Shown here: positions 1-5,123 of the stretch, piece by piece
Position numbering within the stretch: the stretch's first letter is position 1
How the letters are laid out: each line of letters begins with the position of its first letter
Source: Microcaldota archaeon
GTDB taxonomy: Archaea > Micrarchaeota > Micrarchaeia > Micrarchaeales > Micrarchaeaceae
Length of the DNA stretch: 7,370 bases
Direction of reading: 5' to 3'
Assembly (NCBI GenBank): GCA_021812205.1
Contig: JAKAOJ010000013.1
Location: 1 to 7,370 of the forward strand
The notes under the pieces: model-generated
What the model was told of the DNA's origin: nothing
Database searches by the model: none
The model's input: the letters and a program-made list of their open reading frames with translations, nothing else
Made by a program: the position numbers and the translations under genes

Positions 1-12
1 ACCTCCGCTCAA

Positions 13-21
13 TTATAAATA
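13..21 (+). promoter_or_regulatory. TATA box of the eL15-Pcc1 unit
   Basis: The sequence TTATAAATA fits the archaeal TATA consensus. With the usual spacing of about 25 nt it would start transcription near position 40-45, leaving a leader of roughly 40 nt before the eL15 ATG at 83. This argues against the upstream in-frame TTG at 29, which would then not be transcribed. The BRE-like region in front is weak (CGCTCAAT). Confidence 0.6.
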
Positions 22-82
22 CCTTTACTTGCAAATTTCCCAATGCAAGCATGCTTATTCTGATGTTTGCGAAGTGAGGTTA

Positions 83-595
83 ATGAGTGCCTACAAAACA
101 ATGAAGAGGACGTTCATACGTGAGTACAAGGAGCGTGCGCCGCAGTACAAGGCACGCCTTATCGAATGGAGCAGGCAAGGTCCTGTGGTGATGGCAGGTA
201 AGCCAACCAACATACCACGAGCGCGCGAGCTAGGCTACAGGGCCAAAGAGGGCGTGCTGGTGGCAAGGGTTGCAGTGCGCAAAGGGAGGCGCATGAGGCC
301 CGCCGTCGGAGGCGGCCGCAAACCGTCGAAAGGGGGCAGGTTCTTCTCCAGGGCAAAATCCCTGCAGGTTATAGCTGAGGAGAAGGCTGCCAGGAAGTTC
401 TCAAACCTTGAGGTACTCAACTCCTATTTTGTCGGGGAGACTGGAGAGAGGCGCTTCTACGAGGTAATAATGCTGGACCGTTCCAGCCCGTCAGTCAAGG
501 CTGACCCCAAGCTCGCAGCTGTAGCCTCCCATACTGCAAGGGCGCAGAGGGGGCTCACAAGCGCCGGCATGAAGGCCCGCGGCTTCAGGGCGTAA
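83..595 (+). CDS. rpl15e: Large-subunit ribosomal protein eL15 (L15e)
   Basis: Encodes a 170-residue rRNA-binding protein of the 50S subunit, from the eL15 family shared by archaea and eukaryotes. Family landmarks are visible in order: ARELGYRAKEGVLVARV at about 47-63, the basic RKGRRMRP stretch, SLQVIAEEKAARKF, NLEVLNSYFVGE, FYEVIMLD, and the closing RGLTSAG. The ATG at 83 was chosen because its MSAYK start resembles family N-termini, it follows a GAGGT motif at 76-80, and the TTG at 29 lies upstream of the predicted transcription start. The protein ends about 20 residues earlier than the haloarchaeal homologues I remember, right after the conserved RGLTSAG block, and lacks their basic tail. 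Pcc1 starts two nucleotides after its stop codon, so the two are almost certainly co-transcribed. Family assignment is secure from the motifs; the exact start is somewhat less so. Confidence 0.95.
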   Translation: MSAYKTMKRTFIREYKERAPQYKARLIEWSRQGPVVMAGKPTNIPRARELGYRAKEGVLVARVAVRKGRRMRPAVGGGRKPSKGGRFFSRAKSLQVIAEEKAARKFSNLEVLNSYFVGETGERRFYEVIMLDRSSPSVKADPKLAAVASHTARAQRGLTSAGMKARGFRA

Positions 596-597
596 GC

Positions 598-855
598 ATG
601 GCTAAGAAGCCCAAGAAGCCAGCAAGCGCGTCTGCATACCATGCCAAGATCAGGATACCTAAGATGCCTGCAGTAAGGTATGCAGCCGTCGTTGGGAAAG
701 CAAAGCTGTACAAACGCAGCTCGGTCTCTATGAAAGAATATCAGGGCGCGCTGCTGGTAGAGATCCGTGCAGGCGACGCCACGGCATTGCGTGCGTCTGT
801 CAATGCGCTCATGCGCGACATACAGGTCATAGAAAGCGCCGCGCGCATCAAATGA
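598..855 (+). CDS. pcc1: KEOPS complex subunit Pcc1
   Basis: An 85-residue protein of the Pcc1 family. Pcc1 is the small dimerising subunit of KEOPS, which with Kae1, Bud32 and Cgi121 transfers threonylcarbamoyl to A37 of ANN-decoding tRNAs (t6A). The diagnostic piece is the C-terminal ALRASVNALMRDIQVIE at about 63-79, matching the family pattern of LRA-x-(I/V)-N followed by a hydrophobic strand. The preceding ALLVEIRAGDAT strand and the short beta-alpha-beta length also fit. The first 12 residues are Lys/Ala/Pro/Ser-rich (MAKKPKKPASAS) and look like a disordered extension. The gene begins two nucleotides after eL15 with no clear Shine-Dalgarno site, suggesting translational coupling. No other KEOPS gene is in the window. 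The assignment rests on one motif plus size, so it is good but not certain. Confidence 0.82.
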   Translation: MAKKPKKPASASAYHAKIRIPKMPAVRYAAVVGKAKLYKRSSVSMKEYQGALLVEIRAGDATALRASVNALMRDIQVIESAARIK

Positions 856-895
856 CCGAGGGGATTCCGCTATTACGCAAGCCCATCCGTGACGC

Positions 896-911
896 AAAAA
901 AGTATATAAAT
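896..911 (+). promoter_or_regulatory. Strong BRE/TATA promoter of the ribosomal cluster
   Basis: Six adenines (896-901) lead into GTATATAAAT, an A-rich BRE followed by an excellent archaeal TATA box. It should start transcription near 928-935 and drive uL3 and the genes behind it. A second TATA-like stretch, CTATAATATA, lies at 919-928 and could give an alternative start near 950. Either way the uL3 mRNA would carry a leader of roughly 65-90 nt, longer than is common for archaeal ribosomal operons. Confidence 0.7.
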
Positions 912-943
912 GTGCACCCTATAATATACACGTCTAAGCTCTA

Positions 944-964
944 GAATGCAGAATGCACAATGCG
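944..964 (+). repeat. Three tandem 7-base units in the uL3 leader
   Basis: GAATGCA, GAATGCA and CAATGCG stand head to tail; the first two are identical and the third differs at its first and last base. Each unit contains an ATG, in three different frames. The first ATG (946) opens a 16-codon ORF ending with TAG at 994-996, in the same frame as uL3. The third (960) opens a 28-codon ORF running to TAG at 1044-1046, past the uL3 start. The block lies just downstream of the predicted transcription start and may be a leader control element or simple slippage. Confidence 0.6.
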
Positions 965-1017
965 TCAGTTCTCATGCTACGCGTTCTTCACTATAGCAGC
1001 ATCAAACAGTGTTTACA

Positions 1018-1980
1018 ATGGCAGGCTCACTGCAATACTGGCCTAGGAGGCGCGCACGCCGCAGGCTTCCGCGCATAAGGAACGCTCCAAAAGTAAAGGA
1101 GCCGCTCCTGTCCAACATCGTAGCATACAAGGCAGGCATGGTTAGCATAGGCATAACGGACGATTCTAACGCTCCGACTGCAGGCATGGAGGTAATGCGT
1201 GCAGCAACGGTGCTGGAAGTGCCAGCAATGCAGGTTTACGGCATAAGGCTTTACAGGCGCGACGGCACAACAGGCTACAGGAGCGTTTCAGTTGACGTCA
1301 TAGACAGCAAGCTGGCACAGAAGCTTGGCATGAAATCTGTCAAGAATGACGAAACGAAGCTCGAGGCGCTAAAAGGCTCTCCAGGCTACATAGATGCAAG
1401 CGCACTCGTCGTCGCATTTCCAAAGGGCATGGCAGTGGGCCAGCATCATCCGGTCCGGTTCGAGTGCGCAGTAGGCGGCAAGGACTTTGCCGAGAAGATC
1501 GGTACGCTCTCGCCCATGCTTGGCAAGGAACTCAAGGCAAGCGATGTCTTCAAGAACGGCGAATACATAGACGTGGCTTCAATATCGAAGGGCAAGGGCT
1601 GGCAGGGCGCTATAAAGAGGTTTGGAGCTTCAAGGCAGTTCCACAAGGCCACGCAGAAGATAAGGCACGTCGGGCCTCTCGGGGCTTTCACTCCGGGTAA
1701 AGTGCTCTATAGCGTGCCGAGGGCAGGCCAGATGGGATTCAATTACAGGACAGAGCACAACAAGCGCATAATAAAGGTGGGCCAGAAGGGCGCAACCGAA
1801 GAAATCACGCCCAAGAGCGGCTTTCCCAACTACGGCAGGGTAACAAACGAATACGTTCTCGTAGAAGGCTCGGTGCCAGGCCCTGCGAAGAGGCTAGTCC
1901 GCGTGCGCAAATCCATATCATCAAGGAACGCCCCAGGCATAAAGGAGCCGAAGCTGGCGTACATATCAAAGGACAAGTGA
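1018..1980 (+). CDS. rpl3: Large-subunit ribosomal protein uL3
   Basis: A 320-residue uL3, which binds 23S rRNA near the 3' end and reaches the peptidyl-transferase centre with a long extension. The basic N-terminus (PRRRARRRLPRIR) is followed by LSNIVAYKAGM at about 31-41, the SKGKGWQGAIKRFG block at 190-203, and the extension loop VGPLGAFTPGKVLYSVPRAGQMG at 218-240. The length matches archaeal uL3 and the gene leads the cluster as usual. ATG 1018 was preferred to the in-frame GTG at 1009 because MAGSLQYWPRR resembles archaeal N-termini. No Shine-Dalgarno site is visible before either, and the frame is closed by TAG at 994. At the loop tip, Phe224 stands where archaeal and eukaryotic homologues I recall carry Trp, and the TPGKV and AGQMG stretches read more like bacterial uL3. 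Confidence 0.97.
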   Translation: MAGSLQYWPRRRARRRLPRIRNAPKVKEPLLSNIVAYKAGMVSIGITDDSNAPTAGMEVMRAATVLEVPAMQVYGIRLYRRDGTTGYRSVSVDVIDSKLAQKLGMKSVKNDETKLEALKGSPGYIDASALVVAFPKGMAVGQHHPVRFECAVGGKDFAEKIGTLSPMLGKELKASDVFKNGEYIDVASISKGKGWQGAIKRFGASRQFHKATQKIRHVGPLGAFTPGKVLYSVPRAGQMGFNYRTEHNKRIIKVGQKGATEEITPKSGFPNYGRVTNEYVLVEGSVPGPAKRLVRVRKSISSRNAPGIKEPKLAYISKDK

Positions 1981-1981
1981 C

Positions 1982-1988
1982 GTGATCC
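1982..1988 (+). promoter_or_regulatory. Ribosome binding site of uL4
   Basis: GTGATCC is exactly complementary to GGATCAC of the conserved 16S rRNA 3' end. It sits in the 9-nt gap between uL3 and uL4 and fixes ATG 1990 as the uL4 start. It is the longest such match in the window and defines the GTGA register used by the following genes. Confidence 0.75.
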
Positions 1989-1989
1989 A

Positions 1990-2787
1990 ATGGCAAGTGC
2001 AGATGTTTATTCAATCGACGGCAGGCCGGCAGGCAGCGTCGAGCTTCCAGCCATTTTCAGCACCGAAGTGAGGCCGTGGCTGATAAGCAGGGCCGTCGTC
2101 GTAGAGCAGTCGAGGCGCATGCAGCCCCAGGGCCATTTCGTCCTGGCAGGCATGCAGACAACCGCTGCATACTACGGGGCGATGATGTCGTACAGGTCCG
2201 GAAGGCACGTAGGCAAGGCGATAAGGCCCAGGGAAAAGCTTGGCGGAGGCTCACAGGGCAGGGTGAGGCGCATACCTTCCGCTACTTCAGGAAAGCGCGC
2301 GCATCCGCACATGGTGGAGAAGCGCATTTGGGAGAGCATGAATGCGAAGGAATACCGGGGTGCGCTCGCCAGCGCGATAGCCTCCACAGCCAGCCGCGAT
2401 TACGCGCCGGCATCGATGGCAAAAGACAGGCGGCTTCCGATAGTTGTGTCGGACGAATTGGAGTCTGTGAAGAAGACTAAGGATGCGATAAAGGTTTTCT
2501 CCGGGCTTGGGATAAGCACCGAGGGAGTCACCAAGGAGCGTGCCAGGAAGGGCCCGCGCCGCGCTGCAAGGCAGAGGCGCAGTTCACATCTCATACTCAT
2601 AGTGGTCAATGACGACAAAGGCATAATAAAGGCCGCAAGGAACATTCCAGGCGTCGAGGTGAGCACGCTTGCATCGCTCAAGGTAGAGCAGCTGGCTCCC
2701 GGAGGCAGCCCCCACATAGCCACAATATGGAGCGAATCTGCAGTAAAGAACGTTGCTGAAGCAGTGAAGTCCAAGAAAATAGAGTGA
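1990..2787 (+). CDS. rpl4: Large-subunit ribosomal protein uL4
   Basis: A 265-residue uL4 (archaeal L4/L1e type). The globular domain folds on 23S rRNA while an extended loop lines the exit-tunnel constriction together with uL22. Recognisable parts are the DVYSIDGRPAGSVELP N-terminus, the loop with KLGGGSQGRVRRIP at about 83-96, AHPHMVEKRIWESMN at 104-118, the helical KEYRGALASAIAST at 120-133, and the C-terminal Rossmann-like strand SSHLILIVVND at 198-208 followed by VSTLASLKVEQLAPGG. The length is near that of archaeal homologues (about 250 residues or more). It starts 9 nt after uL3, and its stop codon TGA lies inside the ribosome binding site of uL23, so the two are tightly coupled. Confidence 0.96.
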   Translation: MASADVYSIDGRPAGSVELPAIFSTEVRPWLISRAVVVEQSRRMQPQGHFVLAGMQTTAAYYGAMMSYRSGRHVGKAIRPREKLGGGSQGRVRRIPSATSGKRAHPHMVEKRIWESMNAKEYRGALASAIASTASRDYAPASMAKDRRLPIVVSDELESVKKTKDAIKVFSGLGISTEGVTKERARKGPRRAARQRRSSHLILIVVNDDKGIIKAARNIPGVEVSTLASLKVEQLAPGGSPHIATIWSESAVKNVAEAVKSKKIE

Positions 2788-2790
2788 TAA
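2784..2790 (+). promoter_or_regulatory. Ribosome binding site of uL23 overlapping the uL4 stop
   Basis: GTGATAA overlaps the last codon and TGA stop of uL4 and stands five nucleotides (counted from GTGA) before ATG 2793. Read as a GTG start it would give an uL23 with the odd N-terminus MIIMPVL; read as a Shine-Dalgarno site it matches the register at the other junctions. I take the second reading. Confidence 0.65.
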
Positions 2791-2792
2791 TA

Positions 2793-3044
2793 ATGCCAGT
2801 GCTAAAACACCCAATAGCCACAGAGAAGGCCATCGGGCTCATAACAAAGAATAACGTGGTAGTCTACATGATAGACCCACGCGCAACCAAGAACGACGTG
2901 AAAAAGGAGTTCGAGCGTGTCTTCAGCGTGAAGGTGCAGTCTGTGCACACCGCTAACATGCCGAACAACACAAGGAAGGCATTCATAAAGGTCGCCAAGG
3001 GCTTCAACGCAAGCGACGTTGCAATGAAACTGAAGCTGGTGTGA
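2793..3044 (+). CDS. rpl23: Large-subunit ribosomal protein uL23
   Basis: An 83-residue uL23, which sits at the mouth of the exit tunnel and is a docking site for SRP and the translocon. Diagnostic parts are the N-terminal LKHPIATEKAI (4-14), the YMIDPRATKNDVKKEFERVF helix-forming stretch at 25-44, the KVQSVHTANMP strand-turn, and RKAFIKV at 61-67, ending with the archaeal-type SDVAMKLKLV. The length is typical for archaea. ATG 2793 was chosen over GTG 2784 because the homologue-like sequence starts with MPVLKHP and the GTG belongs to a Shine-Dalgarno site. It lies 5 nt after uL4, and uL2 starts 3 nt after its stop. Confidence 0.95.
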   Translation: MPVLKHPIATEKAIGLITKNNVVVYMIDPRATKNDVKKEFERVFSVKVQSVHTANMPNNTRKAFIKVAKGFNASDVAMKLKLV

Positions 3045-3046
3045 TC
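3041..3046 (+). promoter_or_regulatory. Ribosome binding site of uL2 overlapping the uL23 stop
   Basis: GTGATC spans the uL23 stop codon (TGA, 3042-3044) and is followed three nucleotides after GTGA by ATG 3048. It matches the 16S 3' end and confirms that start. Confidence 0.65.
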
Positions 3047-3047
3047 A

Positions 3048-3755
3048 ATGGGAAAGAAGCTTAGGCAGCAAAGGCGTGGCAAAGGCTCAGTGCTATACAC
3101 GAAGCTGCCAGGGACGTTCGACATAGAAGCTACGTACTCCAAGGGCACTTCGTTCCAGGGGGCTGCAGAAGTAGTCAAGCTGCTCAACCACACCGGCCAC
3201 ACGGCACCTTTGATGGAGGTGGTTTACGATGATTTCAGCACCGGCTACATGATTGCGCCTGAGGGTATAAGTATCGGCGACAAGATATACTACGGTGGCG
3301 CCTACCACATAGGCAGCGTTATGAAGCTGTCCGACATACCTGAAGGTGTCCCTATATTCAACATTGAGTCCACCCCGGGCGACGGGGGAAGGTATGTGCG
3401 CTCCGCTGGAGCAGCAGCATACATAACCTCCCACATAGGCGGCAATGCCACAGTGCTTATGCCGTCGAAGTCAACCGCCACACTCAGCGGCGACTGCAGG
3501 GCAGAGCTAGGAGTTGTTGCCGGCGGGGGCATGTCTGACCAGCCCCTAGTAAAGGCAGGCAAGTCTCACTACATGATGCACACGCTCAACAGGACATGGC
3601 CAAGGAACCGCGGCGTAAAGATGAACCCAGTGGACCACCCATTCGGCGGCAAGCAGCACCACAAGGGCAAGAGCAGCATGACATCCAGGCGTGCGCCTCC
3701 TGGCAGGAAGGTCGGCCATATAGCTGCAAGGCGCACAGGAAGGAGGAAAAGGTAA
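3048..3755 (+). CDS. rpl2: Large-subunit ribosomal protein uL2
   Basis: A 235-residue uL2, needed for subunit association and close to the peptidyl-transferase centre. It has the archaeal basic N-terminus (GKKLRQQRRGKGS), an OB-fold region with MEVVYDDFSTGYMIAPEG at about 56-73 and GDKIYYGG at 78-84, the SH3-like part with PGDGGRYVRSAG at 110-121 and ATVLMPSK, and the signature MNPVDHPFGG at 192-201. His197 corresponds to E. coli His229. The Phe in HPFGG is the form I recall from archaeal uL2, where bacteria have HPHGG. The residue before MNP is Lys (RGVKMNP), where homologues I remember have Ala. The tail APPGRKVGHIAARRTGRRKR is archaeal in style. The start is fixed by the GTGATC site. Confidence 0.97.
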   Translation: MGKKLRQQRRGKGSVLYTKLPGTFDIEATYSKGTSFQGAAEVVKLLNHTGHTAPLMEVVYDDFSTGYMIAPEGISIGDKIYYGGAYHIGSVMKLSDIPEGVPIFNIESTPGDGGRYVRSAGAAAYITSHIGGNATVLMPSKSTATLSGDCRAELGVVAGGGMSDQPLVKAGKSHYMMHTLNRTWPRNRGVKMNPVDHPFGGKQHHKGKSSMTSRRAPPGRKVGHIAARRTGRRKR

Positions 3756-3756
3756 G

Positions 3757-3766
3757 GAATAAATAG
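3757..3766 (+). promoter_or_regulatory. Possible internal TATA box before the small repeat protein
   Basis: GAATAAATAG follows the uL2 stop, and a second A/T run, ATAAAATA, lies at 3777-3784. The spacing to ATG 3798 (about 35 nt) would allow a short-leader transcript. The 42-nt gap is the widest inside the cluster, which is why a secondary promoter is worth considering. Both matches are imperfect. Confidence 0.3.
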
Positions 3767-3797
3767 TCGCACGCAGATAAAATAGACGGGTGTCATC

Positions 3798-4022
3798 ATG
3801 GCAGAGAAAATATCGAACACGGCTGTTAGCAGGGAGTCGGGGTACCTATACTACCTTGGCAAGGATGGCTATGTCTGGCGCACGCCAATGCGCGGCAAGC
3901 GTGGGAGCAAGGAGCGCGTCTCAAACGAGAAGGTCTCGCGCGAGGAGGGCTACCTATACTTCATAGACAAGAACGGCTACGTCTCCAGGGCGAAGCAGGC
4001 ACGCGGAAGGGGAAAGAAGTAA
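3798..4022 (+). CDS. Small basic protein with a duplicated aromatic motif, function unknown
   Basis: A 74-residue protein I cannot assign to a named family. It is two copies of one module, 36 residues apart: residues 7-33 (core VSRESGYLYYLGKDGYVWRT) and 43-70 (core VSREEGYLYFIDKNGYVSRA). Each copy reads as V-S-R-E-x-G-Y-L-Y, an aromatic or hydrophobic pair, a charged turn (KDG or KNG), Y-V, then a basic segment ending in RG. This looks like paired beta-hairpins with basic linkers. The C-terminus is ARGRGKK; there is no signal peptide or membrane segment, so a cytoplasmic nucleic-acid or ribosome-binding role is plausible but inferred. GGGTGTC at 3788-3794 serves as ribosome binding site. It lies between uL2 and uS19, normally adjacent genes. 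I recall similar short GYLYF-D-K-x-G proteins as unnamed hypotheticals elsewhere but cannot verify this. Confidence 0.85.
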   Translation: MAEKISNTAVSRESGYLYYLGKDGYVWRTPMRGKRGSKERVSNEKVSREEGYLYFIDKNGYVSRAKQARGRGKK

Positions 4023-4037
4023 CTGCAGTGGTAATAA

Positions 4038-4424
4038 ATGGCTGAAAGAGTTGCGTTCAAGGGCAGGATGCCTGCTGATGCTGCAGCGTTGAGCTTGGAG
4101 GATTACAGCAAGCTCGTGAAGTCGCGCCAGAGGCGCTGGCTCTCACGCAACTCGATTCAGTACAGGAAGCTCACCGAGAAGATAGAGGCGAGGAGGGCGA
4201 AGGGCAAGCCGGTGCGCACCCATGTGCGCGACGCGCTCATATTGCCCTCTTGGGTCGGGATGGATTTTGACGTTTACAACGGAAAGGAGTTCATGCGCGT
4301 GAAGATCGAGGCAAACATGCTGGGCCACAGGCTCGGCGAGTTCGCTCCGTCGACCAAGCGCGTCCAGCACTCTGCTCCTGGAATAAAAGCTACTCGCGGC
4401 AGCAAGTTCCTGTCGCAGAAGTAA
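4038..4424 (+). CDS. rps19: Small-subunit ribosomal protein uS19
   Basis: A 128-residue archaeal-type uS19 of the 30S head, contacting 16S rRNA and uS13 near the A-site finger. Visible landmarks are AFKGRMPADAAALSLEDYSKLVKSRQRRWLSR (in the family, a region ending in paired arginines) at about 6-37, KPVRTHVRDALILPSWVG at 57-74 with the conserved RTH-x-RD, VYNGKEF at 79-85, MLGHRLGEFAPSTKRVQHSAPGIKATRGSKF at 94-124. The length agrees with archaeal homologues. It starts 15 nt after the small repeat protein; GTGGT at 4028-4032 is a weak ribosome binding site, and ATG 4038 gives the expected N-terminus. Confidence 0.96.
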   Translation: MAERVAFKGRMPADAAALSLEDYSKLVKSRQRRWLSRNSIQYRKLTEKIEARRAKGKPVRTHVRDALILPSWVGMDFDVYNGKEFMRVKIEANMLGHRLGEFAPSTKRVQHSAPGIKATRGSKFLSQK

Positions 4425-4425
4425 C

Positions 4426-4429
4426 GGTG
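4426..4429 (+). promoter_or_regulatory. Ribosome binding site deciding the uL22 GTG start
   Basis: GGTG stands six nucleotides before GTG 4436, the same register as the GTGA sites of the neighbouring genes. The alternative start GTG 4427 overlaps this very motif and has no Shine-Dalgarno site of its own, only two nucleotides of the 3' gap and the end of uS19 before it. Confidence 0.55.
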
Positions 4430-4435
4430 CTGACT

Positions 4436-5116
4436 GTGAAATATTCGTTCAATGCGAAAGGCACAAGGCTCTCGCTAGCCATGGCCAAGGACCTCAACGC
4501 CAGCTACAAGGACCTGGGCGCGGTCTGCGATTCGATACGCTACAAGCCAGTCGAAAGCGCGCTCACATTCCTAGAGGGCGTGTCCTCAGGGAAGGAGCCG
4601 GTGCTATTCAGGCGCCACAACAAAGGGATGGGCTCCAGGCACGAGCTCGGAGGGAAGAAGGGCAGGTACCCAAAGAAGTGCGCCGCGATGGTCAGAAAGG
4701 TGCTGCTCAACGCAGTAGCGGGTGCCCGAGGCAAGGGATACGACGAGTCATCGCTTTTCGTTGTCCATGCAAGTGCAAACAAGACCCAGATACTGCGCAG
4801 GAACCCGTCCCGCGGCATGCTGTACCATTCAGACAGCTACGGATACGCTACCCTCAGGCACAGCGACGTCGAGCTGGCGAAGGTCGAGATAGGCGTTGCT
4901 GAGCCACAGGACGTTTCGATGGGCCCGAGGGCAGCACAGACAATGAAGAGGGAGCGCCGCGCCTTCGAGGCACGAGTGGCAAAGGAGGGCCACAAAACCC
5001 AGGCCCTGAAGCCTTCGGCAAAGCCAAAGCCTGCCGCAGCGGCGAAGAAGCAGCATCCGGAGATGCAGCAGAAGCCGCAGAAGCCTGAGCAGGCGCCGCC
5101 TGCATCAGAAACCAAG
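4436..5116 (+). CDS. rpl22: Large-subunit ribosomal protein uL22 with a long C-terminal tail
   Basis: A 226-227-residue uL22, whose beta-hairpin loop reaches the exit-tunnel constriction. The core is clear: MKYSFNAKGTRLSLAMAKDLNASYKD at the start, PVESALTFLEGV at about 38-49, PVLFRRHNKGMGSRHELGGKKGRYPKK at 55-81, AMVRKVLLNAVAGARGKG at 84-101, SSLFVVHASANKTQILRR at 105-122, and a C-terminal strand ending VEIGVAEPQ. From about residue 188 the protein continues for some 40 residues in a Lys/Pro/Ala/Gln-rich low-complexity tail (for example KPSAKPKPAAAAKKQ) not expected in the core family. No ATG is available near the N-terminus. GTG 4436 is favoured by the GGTG site; GTG 4427 would add MLTV. The stop codon is at 5117-5119, inside the uS3 ribosome binding site. 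Confidence 0.92.
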
Positions 5117-5121
5117 TGATT
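5116..5121 (+). promoter_or_regulatory. Ribosome binding site of uS3 overlapping the uL22 stop
   Basis: GTGATT includes the uL22 TGA stop (5117-5119) and precedes ATG 5124 by four nucleotides counted from GTGA. It repeats the stop-in-Shine-Dalgarno design seen at uL4/uL23 and uL23/uL2. Confidence 0.6.
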
Positions 5122-5123
5122 AA

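Noticed and set aside
1..6. ACCTCC at the left edge, giving GGAGGT on the minus strand, as the ribosome binding site of a divergent gene
   Set aside because: Six bases at the window edge with no coding sequence visible beyond them. It may be real but cannot be supported here.
29..82. Upstream in-frame TTG start of eL15 adding 18 residues
   Set aside because: The added residues do not resemble the family, there is no ribosome binding site, and the TTG lies before the transcription start predicted from the TATA box.
994..996. In-frame TAG upstream of uL3 as a recoded (pyrrolysine-type) codon joining the 16-codon ORF to uL3
   Set aside because: Nothing in the window suggests TAG recoding, uL3 has a good family-like start at 1018, and the extra residues resemble no uL3.
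2784..2792. GTG start for uL23 overlapping uL4
   Set aside because: It would add MII before the family-like MPVLKHP, and the same bases form a GTGATAA ribosome binding site in the register of the other genes.
3653..3698. Loss of a catalytic-type histidine in uL2 (HPFGG in place of bacterial HPHGG)
   Set aside because: The residue matching E. coli His229 is the first His, which is kept; Phe at the second position is what I recall for archaeal uL2.
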